Counted from the first letter of the stretch, positions 24,119 through 35,316 are shown. The stretch: DNA of 64,000 bases from Orychophragmus violaceus (GCA_030180135.1 CM058238.1:90714619-90778618); one strand, 5' to 3'. A program made the numbers and translations. The notes: generated by a model not told the origin, from the letters alone.

Positions 24119-27100
24119 ATGCAGACCAAAAGGTCGAACGACCCCAGTCAAATAGGACCCCAAAGGACCTCACGACTCAGGTCTGCATAGACGAGGCTCA
24201 TCCCGAAAGACTCGTTGGCATAGGAATCGACCTATCAGAGCCAGTCAAGAACGAACTGGTCGCTTTTCTCAAAAAGAACGTCGACTCCTTCGCCTGGTCT
24301 TCAGCAGACATGAAAGGGATAAACATCGATGTAACCAGCCACGAGCTGAATGTCGATCCGACCTACAAACCGGTAAGACAGAAACGTCGAAAACTAGGCC
24401 CTGAACGGGCCAAAGCCGTCAATGACGAGGTCGATCGGTTATTAAAAATCGGATCGATCAGAGAGGTCAAGTACCCCGAATGGCTCGCAAACCCCGTGGT
24501 GGTTAAGAAAAAGAACGGAAATTGGAGGGTCTGCGTAGACTTCACGGATCTCAACAAAGCATGTCCAAAGGACAGCTTCCCACTCCCGCACATCGACCGA
24601 CTGGTCGAGGCCACCGCTGGACATCAGCTGCTATCCTTTATGGACGCGTTCTCAGGGTACAATCAAATATTGATGAACCCTGAAGACCAAGAAAAGACCT
24701 CGTTCATAACTGATCGAGGCACGTACTGCTACAAAGTCATGCCCTTCGGACTGAAAAACGCAGGAGCAACTTACCAGCGCCTCGTCAACAAAATGTTCTC
24801 AGGACTCCTAGGCAAAACTATGGAGGTCTACATCGATGATATGCTGGTAAAATCTTCTAGGTACGAGGATCACATCCCCCAACTAAAAGAATGCTTTACC
24901 ATTCTCAATAAGTACGGGATGAAACTCAACCCAGCTAAATGTACCTTCGGGGTCCCTTCAGGAGAGTTCCTCGGTTACTTAGTAACCGAAAGGGGGATCG
25001 AAGCGAACCCCAAACAGATCGCAACGTTCATAGAGATGAAATCTCCCAGAACAACGCGAGAAGTCCAGCGCCTAACCGGCAAAATAGCTGCTCTGAATCG
25101 CTTCATCTCGAGGTCGACTGATAAATGTCTACCCTTCTATCACTTGCTCAAAGCAAACAAAAAGTTCCTTTGGGACGAAAAGTGTGAAGAGGCATTCACT
25201 CATCTCAAAACTTACTTAAGCGAACCACCCATACTGGCGAAACCAGTAGAAGGAGAACCCCTTTATCTCTACCTAGCTGTCTCGACGGCAGCAGTAAGTG
25301 GAGTCCTGGTTCGCGAAGAACAAAACGAACAACGGCCGGTGTATTACATCAGTAAGACATTGATCGATGCTGAAACCAGATACCCCGCCATGGAAAAGCT
25401 CGCCTTGGCGCTAGTAACATCGGCTCGGAAACTCCGACCGTATTTTCAATCGCACTCGATAATAGTGATGACCTCTCAGCCACTGAGAACCATCCTTCAC
25501 AGTCCAAGCCAATCAGGTCGATTGGTCAAATGGGCTATCGAACTCAGCGAGTACGACATCGAATGCAAAGCTCGAACATGCCTAAAAGCACAAGTACTGG
25601 CAGATTTCATAATCGAGCTCCCTCCGACTATAGAACTCGACCCGACTTCGGCCCAAAGATGGAAACTCTTCGTCGATGGAGCTTCCTCAAGACAAGGGTC
25701 CGGAGTCGGAGTGAAATTAGTCTCCCCAACGGGTGAAGTATTAGAACAATCGTTTAGATTGGGCTTCGCCGCATCTAATAACGAGGCAGAATACGAGGCG
25801 CTGATAGCCGGGCTTAGACTTGCGATAGCAATAGGAGCCCGAGAAGTAAGTGCCTTCAGCGAATCCCAACTGGTCACAAGCCAATATCATGGCGACTACA
25901 AGGGTCCATACATTGGCCGAACAGATCGAATTCTTCGATCTAACACGAATCCCACGAGGTGAAAACACTGCAGCCGGTGCGCTAGCCGCATTAGCATCAA
26001 CATCAGATCCTAACCTCAAAAGAATCATACCAGTCGAAGGGATAGAAAAACCAAGCATCGACATAGCTCTCAAAGCTCTGTCCTTGAAAGAGGACGGGCC
26101 CGCTGTGGAAAACGATGTCAAACGCAAAGAATGTCCCGGAGACACTAATAGCGACATCATCGAGATTGATGATGATCTTGATCCTAGAAACACCATATAC
26201 GTCGCGAACGTCCCCGACAGACCAATTCAAACCGCATCCACTAGTCAGGGACCTGAGCCTAACAATGACGAGGATTGGAGAACTCCGATCATTCGATACA
26301 TCACAAACGGCGAAGTTCCCGATGGCCAATGGGAGGCGCGGAAACTTAAAATGCAAAGTGCAAGGTACTGTGTCACACAAGGAGAGCTCTTTAAAAGGAG
26401 CCTCTCCGGACCTTACCTTAAATGCCTTGACAAAAAGCAAGCCCTAGCCGTGATTACACAAACACATGACGGATCCTGCGGAAGCCATTCCGGAGGACGA
26501 GCATTGGCCGTGCGAATCAAAAGGCAAGGCTACTATTGGCCTACAATGGCCACCGAATGCGAATCTTTCTCCAACAAGTGCGATAAATGCCAAAAGCATG
26601 CCCCAATTATCCACCAAGCGTCGGAGAAACTCTCCTCTATCTCATCGCCGTACCCATTCATGCGATGGGGAATGGACATCGTTGGACCGTTGGTCCCATC
26701 TGGCAAAAAGAAAGCCACACATCTATTGGTGATGACAGACTACTTCACCAAGTGGATTGAAGTAGAGACATACCAGAAAATTAAGGACGTTCACGTTAAG
26801 GAGTTCGTCTGGCGAAACATCGTTTGCAGACATGGACTACCCCAAGAGATCGTCACGGATAACGGACCTCAGTTCATATCAAACACGTTCAAAGAGTTCT
26901 GCAGAACTTGGAACATAAAGCTGACTTACTCAACGCCACGCTACCCCCAAGGGAACGGGCTAGCAGAATCAGCTAACAAAGCGATTATGAACGGCCTCAA
27001 GAAAAGGCTCAACGAGTGCAAAACAACCTGGAGTGACGAACTCCCAGCCGTACTCTGGGCCTACCGGACTACCCCCCGCAAATCCACTGGCGAGACTCCC

Positions 27101-27522
27101 TTCTCGCTGGCTTCCAGAATCGAGGCGGTAGTACCAACTGAAATTCTCGTGTCAAGCATTTGCAAAGAAGAATGCCCGCGACAAGAGGAACTTAACAACA
27201 AGATGATAATTTACGAGCTCGACCTCGCCGACGAAAGAAGGAACCTCGCATTAGCTCGACTTCAGAATTACCAACAAGCCGCGGCTCGCTACTATGATTC
27301 CCGAATCAAAACTCGGAGGTTTCAAGTAGGAGAGCTCGTCTTACGGAAAGTGTTCGACCATAAAAGGAAGAACACGCTGGAAAATTAGGAGCGAAGTGGG
27401 AAGGTCCTTACCAGGTCACCGACATCGTAAAGGACGGGGTCTACCGACTCAAGTCGGTGGAAACCCAGAAGCCCGAACTACGACCTTGGAACATCATCAA
27501 CCTCAAAAAGTATTTCCACTAG
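24119..27522 (+). pseudogene. RT-RNase H-integrase of element E, with breaks
   Basis: RT with FTDLNKACPKDSFPLPHID and catalytic YIDD at 24829-24840 is continuous through RNase H (FVDGASSRQGSG). Three lesions are visible: a one-base difference near 24155 at the RT start, a deletion of roughly 38 bases near 25900 relative to D, and a one-base loss near 27365 at the integrase C-terminus. Unlike D, the integrase keeps its catalytic Asp residues (GMDIVGP at 26675 and VTDNGPQF at 26858) and the HDGSCGSHSGG / CDKC zinc-binding region. The polyprotein would end at TAG 27520-27522. Confidence 0.9.
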
Positions 27523-27716
27523 GAGTACATCAACATAATCGAACTACGAAATGGCTTGATCCCCTAAAAGGGTACGTAGGCAGCTCGACTTCGAGCGCAG
27601 CCACCCCCCAAACACAAAGCTCTCACTGAGCTCGACAACTTCTGACGAAGTCATACTAGCTTATCTTTGTGAAATCAAAATAAGTCTTCTAATCAAACGT
27701 CTCTTCCTGTTAGAGC

Positions 27717-28140
27717 CATTACGTCGATATGAAATTATCTCCTCCAATACCAAAGTGATATGAACTTATCTCTTCTAAGACAAAGCGATATGAAATTATC
27801 CTTCCCAAGTGACCTGAAATGGCCTCTCCCAAAAGACCAAAGTGATATGAAATCATCACTCCCAAAACAAGTGATATGAAATTATCCCTTCCCGAAACGA
27901 AAGATATGAAATTATCTCTTCTAAGTCAAAGCGATATGAAATTATCCTTCCCAAGTGACCTGAAATGGCCTCTTCCAGATAACAAGACGATATGAAATTA
28001 TCTCTTCAAAGCGATATGAAATTATCCCTTCTATGACCAAGTGATATGAAATTATCCCCTCAAACAAGCGACCTAGAACGGTCCTCCCGCTTCGAACGAA
28101 CTGAAATGATCGTCCCAAAGAAAGAGATTCAGAATAATCT
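27717..28140 (+). repeat. 3' tandem repeats of element E
   Basis: Repeats of GATATGAAATTATC with short spacers such as TCTTCCAAAACAAAG, plus CGACCTGAAATGGCC units, just after the pol stop. The same array is in element D. Unit length varies between about 25 and 45 bp. Confidence 0.88.
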
Positions 28141-28637
28141 CGCCAAAAAATATACAATTCTTCCAAAGCCTCATACGGATTAAAAGAATCGGGGGGCTGC
28201 CCCACCCCTTAAGCAAAATAACGAGGTCAAGACAGCTAATCAAGCATGCGACCTCTACGTACTCTAAATCGGATCTTTTAGTCGCGCCCCAAACCATTCT
28301 CGGCAAAGAGCTCGAGCTCAAATGCGACTGACTTAAGGGATCGCAACGAACCTTCTAAGGCAACACGACAAGTTATCGGCTCGGTCCCTCTAGAAAGGTT
28401 TGAATCGCCACAATGGCTCAGATTTTATGTTGAGGCATAAAAACAATGAAGTCTATGCTAAGGCATGAAAGATTTTTTTAAAAAAAGGTAGAGGACACGA
28501 TATCCTCGAATTCGAACAGAAAATTAAAGCCCCCTTGGGCAACCAAAGTCTGAAAAAGAAATTAAAAGCCCCCTCGGGCAACAAAAAGTCTGAATTAAAA
28601 AGCCCCCTCGGGCGGAAACAGATAAAAAGGACTAAAA
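28140..28637. other. element E 3' region, no gene seen
   Basis: Non-coding stretch between the tandem repeats and the end of the antisense ORF. It contains three copies of AAAGCCCCCTCGGGC-like sequence near 28530-28615. Confidence 0.5.
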
Positions 28638-31081
28638 CTACTTGGAAGGAGAGGAAGCCTCGTCTCGATCCCCTGTCTGACCATCGGTCGCCCTGTCCTC
28701 CTCGAGTTGACCCTCGACCTCATCGCTAACTCGAGAGTTAACTCCGGTCGGGAGGTTCGACCCATACTGATCAAGGCGAGTAGCCGCCTGGCTTAAAGGG
28801 CCCGCAAGGATCACGGAGTCGTCCGACATCACCGGCAAATTTAGCTTGCTGATACTGAAGTCCGACACCGCCGCAGCGTCCATCTCCTCCGTGGCCAATC
28901 TTTTCTTCTCGGCCAAATCCATCACCTCCTTGGTCAGGTCCAGTTCACCAGAGGCGAACTCGGCGATAAGCGCGATATTAGCCAAGGCCTCCTGGAGCCT
29001 CATCTCAGCGCTCACGGCGACCTTCCTCCGGCTCTATTTCGCTGCGATCCCCTCGAGAATCTTAATATATTCACCGTTTAGCCCTTTTCTCGCCTCATGG
29101 GCTGCCATCTTAACATCAAACTCTCGGTCGGCGAGAACCTTATCCAGATCAGCCTGGCATTGCGCAGCCCGCACGTACGCAACCGAAACCCAAGCAAGAG
29201 CGCCTTGTAACTCCCCATCCAGGCCGCCCGCCTTCTTCCTTAGCTCCTCTTCCCGAGCCAAGGCCCCCTGCAGCTGCGCTTTCAGGTCGCTGACCGTTTT
29301 CTTAACGGTGTCGAGCTCGCTCACCTGCGGTATCTCTCGCAGCTCGCGCTCGGCCCTAGCCGCGAACCTATTCGCAGCCTCCAAGGCCTACAAAAGAAAG
29401 AGGAAATGTGTGAAGAAAGTTAAGCACGAAACAAAACGAAAGGAAGAAATCATTACCTTCCCACAAGCCGCCATCATCTCGGTATAAGTACCACCAAGAG
29501 CCATATCCCCGACGGCCGGGAGCTGAACACCTGCCGGATTAAAATGCCTTAGCAGATAGGCAACACCCGTTGGGTCGTCCGCAATCGGGCATTCCTTCTG
29601 GTGCCTAAAGCGCCAGTTGAAAGACCCCGAGGACCCAGAGGAAGCAGGCCTCGCCTCAACACTCTGGCCCGATCTTCTCGAGCTCACCTCTGCGTCAGTC
29701 CTTCGACGCTTCGCCGTCGGAGGAGGACCGCCTCGACTCCGGCCGATCGACCCTCTCGAACCATTCGACCGAGAGTTGCGCAAGGCAGGCTCTTCAGACG
29801 GGGCCCGAACCGGCTCCTCACTGGCCGGAATAGGAGGTAAATCCTCCGCCTCCACGTCTGCCTCTCCGGATCCTGCAACCACAGGAGAAACCCGAACAGG
29901 GTTAGGAGGAGGGATCGAAGGAGGAGGAGGAGGCCCCTCGTCCATGGCAAAAAGAAGGGCGTTGCTCAAGTCGCCAGCCTTCATTTTCTTTGCCAAATCA
30001 ACGGGATCTTTCCCGTTCCGACGGCTGCTAGATCTTCGCGACATCTTTTCAAGAGAAGGGGTGCTTGCAGTAGAACTATCATCCGAAACAGGTCGATCTG
30101 CAAATGAAACAGATTCGGGTCAGCCCGGCAAACGAAGGGCATAACGCGCGATGACCCCCCCAGAAAGACTAACCGGAACACTTACTTTCTTCAGTCCGCT
30201 CGATAATCCGAAGCGGAGCCTGAACGACTCGAGTCAAAGCAGGCTGGCGAAGGAGGTGTGATTCGTCTCGCAAAAGACGAGGTTGGTATAGAGGAGGTTG
30301 TCGAGCAGCAGGACCTAAAGCGGCTCGGATTCTCTGATCCGTGAAGTTACACCAACGAATATCTCCTCTCCGTAGGCGAGCTATCAAACTCGATGTAGTC
30401 GGGTCCAAAGGTAATGATTCAGGAGCCTCTGCAATGGAACCAAAAAGGTCATTAGCAAACAGCTCGGTAGCAATAAAAGACGCCGCGGCAATTAGGGAAA
30501 CTATTAAGCCCTATAAGCTGACCAACGTTAGCCGCCCATCTCGTCGGGATAACCGAGTACTCGAAATCCTCGACCGAGTGATGGTTGACCCTGAAGTAGA
30601 AGTATTTACTCTTCCACACATCCCTCGTCGGGATCTCATCAAGGATCTTCCCATGGCGAGGAGAGAGGTAGTAAGTTCCGGGAAAACGAGTGTTATGTTT
30701 TACCGAACAAACCCTCATAAACTCCTCGACTCCAAAATTGATGCCTTCCTCGACAGCTCTAACCCCGAGCCCGACGACATACCGAACGAAATTCGGAGTC
30801 ATCTGGTGAAAGGCCAGCTGGAGCTGAGCTAAAACCCATGAGATAATGCGAGGGATTGGAAAAAAAAATCCGCATTTATCGAAATAGGTATAAGAAGCGC
30901 AACAATGGCCTTCGACGACAGTTTCCGGAGGCATGTCCGGCGATGGGATAAGAATCTCCACCTCCGACGGAATCTGGCACTTCGTCCGCAATTTCCGTAT
31001 TTGGTCAACAGTCAAACTGGACGGAGGATAAGGACCAGCCGCCACAGAAGGACTAACCCTGGCTGTACTCTTTCGAACCAT
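28638..31081 (-). pseudogene. antisense spliced ORF of element E (Transposase_28-like)
   Basis: A four-exon gene lying antisense to the element and starting MVRKSTARVSPSVAAG at 31081. Exon 1 (to about 30530) has KLRTKCQIPSEVEILIPSPD and FPIPRIISWVLAQLQLAFHQ, the pattern of the 'putative gypsy type transposon' family (Pfam Transposase_28). Exon 2 is about 30186-30431, exon 3 about 29457-30102 (MSRRSSSRRNGKDPVDL..., Pro- and Ser-rich), and exon 4 from 29387 is a likely coiled coil (AANRFAARAERELREIPQVS). Borders at exons 2-4 are GT...AG. An in-frame TAG at 29034-29036 cuts the protein; the frame continues to 28638. Function is unknown; antisense ORFs of this kind are known from Tat-lineage elements. 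Confidence 0.8.
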
Positions 31082-31194
31082 GATAGTCCGGAATATCAAA
31101 AGTTTCCTTCAAGGAAAGAGGGAAAACGAAATCTCTAGAGAGAGAAAATCTCAAAACAACGAAAAAGAGAATATGAGCAAGAGGCAAGAAGAGG

Positions 31195-31200
31195 ATATAA
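31195..31200 (-). promoter_or_regulatory. TATA-like box of the antisense ORF
   Basis: On the minus strand the sequence reads CCATTATATCCTC, about 114 bp upstream of the antisense ATG at 31081. The related fragment H has a TTATATAC box about the same distance upstream of its antisense ORF. Confidence 0.45.
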
Positions 31201-31506
31201 TGGAGGAGAGGAAGTTACCTTGACGATTCGCAGTGTGAGCAGTAATGGGAATCGTGCTAGGTAACTTCCCCTTTTAAACAACCTCGTGCTCGAGATCTGT
31301 GGGATCTTTGGTATCCCACAATCCCAACCGCTCGATTTGAAATTTGTAAATAATCACGAAAAAGGGTCGAGGCAGTTGTGATCCTTTAGTCCCGTGCGAT
31401 CTCAACCGTCGATATAAGATCTATGAATGGGAAGAAAATAATCATTGGATTCGTCTCTTCCCAAAAACGTCCACCGCCCATTAACCTCGACTTCTCGAAT
31501 TCAATG

Positions 31507-31520
31507 GGCTGGGGGGCTAT
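31507..31520 (+). other. polypurine tract of element E
   Basis: GGGCTGGGGGGCTAT directly before the 3' LTR. Confidence 0.82.
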
Positions 31521-32059
31521 TGTTGGTACTGGATTTTCCTCTAGGAAATCCGGCCCATTAACAGACAAGACAAAGGCCCGTAATTACGAGCCCATTCCAG
31601 AATCAAAGATAGACGGGAGAGTCAACTCTCTTGTTGGGCCCAAGCGAAGCAAGCGCCTTGGAGAGGCCCAGACGACGCCGAAGCCGGAGACGATCGAGCT
31701 CGAGCTCGGCTGAGTATGACGTGGAGATAGAGCAACTCGGTCTTCGTCAGTTCAACTGATCCGCACGAATCTCGGAGATCGTTACAACGACGAGGCCGAA
31801 GTATCAGGACGAAGAGATGAGAGTGGAGACTATTTAAAGAAAGAAGTGGCGGCTCATCAAAGACAATTCCAACCTAGACTAAGAACACTTCGACTAGATA
31901 GCTCGATTCCATACTTTGTACTCTCTTTTTGACTGTGTTTGTTCTATCTCGACGATCAATCTCAATAAAGTCTTTGATTCATAGGAAACTATACCATTTC
32001 TATATCCAAAAGTCCAAATCCACAAATACAAATTCTTAGTGTGAATCCCGGATCTCACA
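31521..32059 (+). repeat. 3' LTR of element E
   Basis: 539 bp, TGTTGGTACTGG...ATCTCACA, followed by CTTAC. Confidence 0.95.
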
Positions 32060-32064
32060 CTTAC

Positions 32065-32175
32065 CAGGTCACCGACGTTGTGAAGGACGGGGTCTACCGA
32101 CTCAAGTCGGTAGAAACCCAGAAGCCTGAACTACGACCTTGGAACATCATCAAACTCAAAAAGTACTTCCACTAA
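32065..32175 (+). pseudogene. C-terminal end of element D polyprotein
   Basis: Directly after the CTTAC target duplication of element E the lost end of D's integrase resumes (QVTDVVKDGVYRLKSVETQ ... LKKYFH) and ends in TAA. The uninterrupted copy in element E ends at the matching place (27520-27522). Confidence 0.88.
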
Positions 32176-32394
32176 GAGTACATCAACATAATCGAACTAC
32201 GAAATGGCTTGATCCCCTTAAAAGGGTACGTAGGCAGCTCGACTTCGAGTGCAGCCACCCCCCAAACACAAAGCTTCTACCAAGCTCAACGGCTTCTAAC
32301 GAAGTCATACTAGCTTATATTTGTGAAATCAAATAAGTCTCCCAATCAAACGTCTCTTCCTGTCGCAAAAGTTAGAGCCGTTACGTTGTGCAAA

Positions 32395-32825
32395 GTGATA
32401 TGAAATTATCTCTTCCAAAAACTAAGGCGATATGAAATTATCTCTTCAAAAGCTAAAGTGATATGAAATTATCTCTTCCAAAACAAAAGATATTAAGTTA
32501 TCCTTTTCGAGCGACCTGAAATGGCCTCTCCTAAAACCAAGTGATATGAAATTATCTCTTCAAAAAGGTGATATGAAATTATCTCTTCAAAAGACAAGTG
32601 ATATGAAATTATCCCTGCCGAGTGACCTGAAACGGGCTCCCCCGATATCAAGTGATATGAAATTATCCATTCCAAACGACCTTAAACAGCCCCTTCTAAT
32701 ATAAGTGATATGAAATTGTCTCTTCATACAAGCGACCTGAAACGGTCCCTCCCAACCAGAACGATCCGAAATGATCGTCCCATAATAAGCGACCTGAAAC
32801 GGTCCCGTCAAACCAGAACGTCTAC
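32395..32825 (+). repeat. 3' tandem repeats of element D
   Basis: About a dozen copies of GATATGAAATTATC followed by (T/C)CTTCC-type spacers, alternating with CGACCTGAAA(T/C)GG. The same repeats lie in element E at 27720-28130. Non-coding, between the pol stop and the polypurine tract. Confidence 0.88.
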
Positions 32826-32857
32826 CGCCCATTAACCTCGACTCGTCGAAATTAATG

Positions 32858-32871
32858 GGCTGGGGGGCTAT
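32858..32871 (+). other. polypurine tract of element D
   Basis: GGGCTGGGGGGCTAT lies directly before the 3' LTR, matching the tract of element E at 31507-31520. It is the expected primer for plus-strand DNA synthesis. Confidence 0.82.
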
Positions 32872-33408
32872 TGTTGGTGCTGGATTTTCCTCCAAGAAAT
32901 CCGGCCTGTTAACAAATAAGACAAAGGCCCATAGTTATGAGCCCGCTCCAATATCAAGACAGAGAGAGATCGACCGTTGTCCTCTGTTAGGCCTATACGA
33001 TTGACTTCTTGACAAGGCCCAAGCAATGCCGAAGTGAGAAGCGATCGAGCTCGAGCTCGGCAGGAGACGACGTGGAGATAGAGAAACCCGGTCTTCGTCA
33101 GTTCAACTGATTGCCGCAAATCTCGGAGATCGTTATGACGGCGAGGCCGAAATATCGGAACAAGAAGATCAAAGTCGAGACTATTTAAAGAAGAAGTGGC
33201 GATTCATTCAAGATATTCCAACCCTAGCTAAGAACACTTCGACTAGATAGCTCGATTTCATACTTTGTACTCTCTTTTCGATTGTGTTTGTTCTATCTCG
33301 ACGATCAATCTCAATAAAGTCTTTGATTCATAGGAAACTATACCATTTCTATACCCTAAAGTCCAAATCCACGAATACAAATTATTAGTGTGAATCCCGG
33401 ATCTCACA
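32872..33408 (+). repeat. 3' LTR of element D
   Basis: 537 bp, TGTTGGTGCTGG...ATCTCACA, followed by the target duplication GTAGT. Confidence 0.95.
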
Positions 33409-33413
33409 GTAGT

Positions 33414-34390
33414 TGGCTCCAAAAAGGTCTGCTGAAACTTAAACCCTTAGCTCGTCCATTTATCTATTGCGAAATAAGGTCGGGGCAAACAGATAGCTTC
33501 TGGAAAGATAACTGGATGGGGATGGGACCTCTATTTGACTTGACCGGAGTTGAGTGTCCAAACATAGTAGGGCTATCGATTACGGCAGAAGCCAAAATCA
33601 AATTGTTTCCTTGCTGAGAGACGGCTTACCTAATGCGGATACTATCTCGGATATTGATGTGGATGATTGATTCAAGTGGAAATGTGGAGACCAAGTCCCA
33701 TCTGATAAGTTCTCTTCCTCAGAGGTATGGCATTTCTTAAATCCCTCAGGTCCGAAAGTAGAATGGTCTGAAGCGGTTTGGTTCACGGACATGATACCGA
33801 AACATGCTTTCTTTACTTGGCTTGTTGCAAAGAATAGATTATCTACTAGGGACAGATTGCACTTTTGGGGAATCAATGTTCTGACTGCCTGCTTGCTTTG
33901 TAATAATTGAATTGAATTGAGACAACACATGTTCTTTGATTGTGTATTCTGTTATCATGTTTGGTCTTTCTTCTCCTCTAAGGCTCAGGTTTCACCTCCA
34001 ACTTAGTTTGAGGCTGCCTTTAGATGGATTAAAGACCCGACGAGAGATAAAAATACAAATCTCATATTGAAGCTAGCCTGCATTTATCTCTTGTGGCGTG
34101 AAAGGAATTCGAGACTTCACGGTTCAGGTATAAAGACTGATCGAGTTTTGGTTGATGATGTTAAGCAACTTATTGGATATAGGCTTATTCCATTGTCTCG
34201 GGATCAAGGTGATGTTCTGCTCTCGGTTTCCTCTTTACAGATTTGGATCGCTTTGTTTATGAGTTAAGCTTCTATTATTTTTTTTGGGTCTGGCGAAAGC
34301 GGTTTGTGTTATTGGTTTCAGAGGCTTTCGGTGTATTCCAGCTTCTTAGCTGTTTAAGTTATATAAAAAAGTACTCTCTTAAAAAAAAAA
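33414..34390 (+). pseudogene. L1-type LINE, 3' part with zf-RVT region and poly-A
   Basis: Continues the LINE frame after the GTAGT target duplication (33409-33413): SWLQKGLLKLKPLARPF, then SGQTDSFWKDNWMGMG. A zf-RVT-like region with IPKHAFFTWLVAKNRLSTRD lies around 33800. Several stops and shifts are present (for example TGA near 33908). The last open frame ends at 34264, and an A-rich tail closes at about 34380-34390, as expected for target-primed insertion. Confidence 0.8.
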
Positions 34391-34790
34391 CATTAAAACT
34401 CTTAATTTGTTTGTTGTTTACACTTTTTTTTCACCGGAAAATTATAAATAAGAAAAGCTGTCGTTAAAATTTTACCAAATTTAAGTTACCAAGAGCGCAT
34501 AATCGATTTTGACCCCAAAAAAGAAGGGCGCAGAAACAGATGTGGCAAGATCCACCGTAACATCTAACCCTTTTGGTCAACAACATCAAAACTCTTGATT
34601 TGTTTGTTGTTTACACTATTTTTTTCACCGAAGGAAAGATAATCCGAAGAAATATACAACGATACAAAAATCAAAGCCGACGAGTTATACAAACCCATAT
34701 AAATTAAAGCTCACATCTCTAAAGCCAAAGATTGGCGGATATAAGAGAATTTTCAAAGCCCTAACAGCAAACAATACAGAAAACGACTAA
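34391..34790. other. stretch with a diverged direct repeat, no gene seen
   Basis: After the LINE tail, about 48 bp starting CATTAAAACTCTTAATTTG (34391) recurs as CATCAAAACTCTTGATTTG (34586). Between and after them the sequence is AT-rich and non-coding. Confidence 0.5.
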
Positions 34791-35311
34791 ACATCGGCTA
34801 AAAGTACTATTAGAGAAGGGTTTAGCATCCCTCTAAGGCCCGACCCAATAACGAAGGGTTCAAGAAGAGATTCGGCCCCGACGATATAATAAAGATCCAA
34901 CGTGAGGAAGCTGCCGAGCGTCAAGGGAGCTCGGTGACGTGCCCTCCTGACATGCACTATAAAAAGAGATAAATGTTATCTAAAAAAGATAAACATGAAA
35001 TCTTTTAAGGAAATAAAATCTAATTGGTTCAGATTTTGTAAATAATATTAGAGAGAATCTAGGGAAAAACCCTAGATCCTCTACTATAAATATTCTTTCT
35101 CGGCACGGAAAAAGACCAGGTCGAAACATTCATAGTACTAAAAAGACCCTAAGAGCTAGCAATTAGTCAATCGGTTCTGGCTCTAATATCAATAAGACTA
35201 GAGTTTTCGGTCTAGCATGTCTTTGCTTTTCAGTTCTTATTTAATCTCATATCCAAGTCCCTTATTTACTAATCAATTTACCAAATTGATTATTGTCTGA
35301 TTTTTGAATCA
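34790..35311 (+). repeat. 5' LTR of decayed gypsy element F (approximate)
   Basis: The region before the primer-binding site has LTR character: GGCCCGACCCAATAACG near 34840, CTATAAATATT near 35090 as a TATA box, and CA at the inner end (35310-35311). The left border is a guess because no second LTR was found. Confidence 0.45.
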
Positions 35312-35316
35312 AAAAT

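Larger units (their letters stand above)
20689..32059 (+). mobile_element. Ty3/gypsy Tat-like element E, nested in element D
   Basis: An 11.37 kb element with 539 bp LTRs and CTTAC target duplications (20684-20688 and 32060-32064). Same primer-binding site and polypurine tract as D. About ten LTR differences were counted by eye (near 2 percent). It encodes gag, protease, RT, RNase H and integrase with several stops, and additionally carries tandem repeats and a spliced antisense ORF between integrase and the 3' LTR. It inserted into D's integrase frame. Confidence 0.95.
13963..33408 (+). mobile_element. Ty3/gypsy Tat-like element D, split by element E
   Basis: Two LTRs (536 and 537 bp), GTAGT target duplications (13958-13962 and 33409-33413), a primer-binding site after the left LTR, and a polypurine tract before the right one. 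Without element E its own length is about 8.07 kb. By eye the LTRs differ at about eleven sites, including one indel, so it is not very old. It has gag, protease, RT, RNase H and integrase with several stops, and its 3' region has tandem repeats but no antisense ORF. It is inserted in the LINE. Confidence 0.95.

Noticed and set aside
27717..28140. CRISPR-like regularly spaced repeats
   Set aside because: Plant nuclear DNA inside an LTR element; the spacers are themselves repeats and vary in length, and no cas genes are present.
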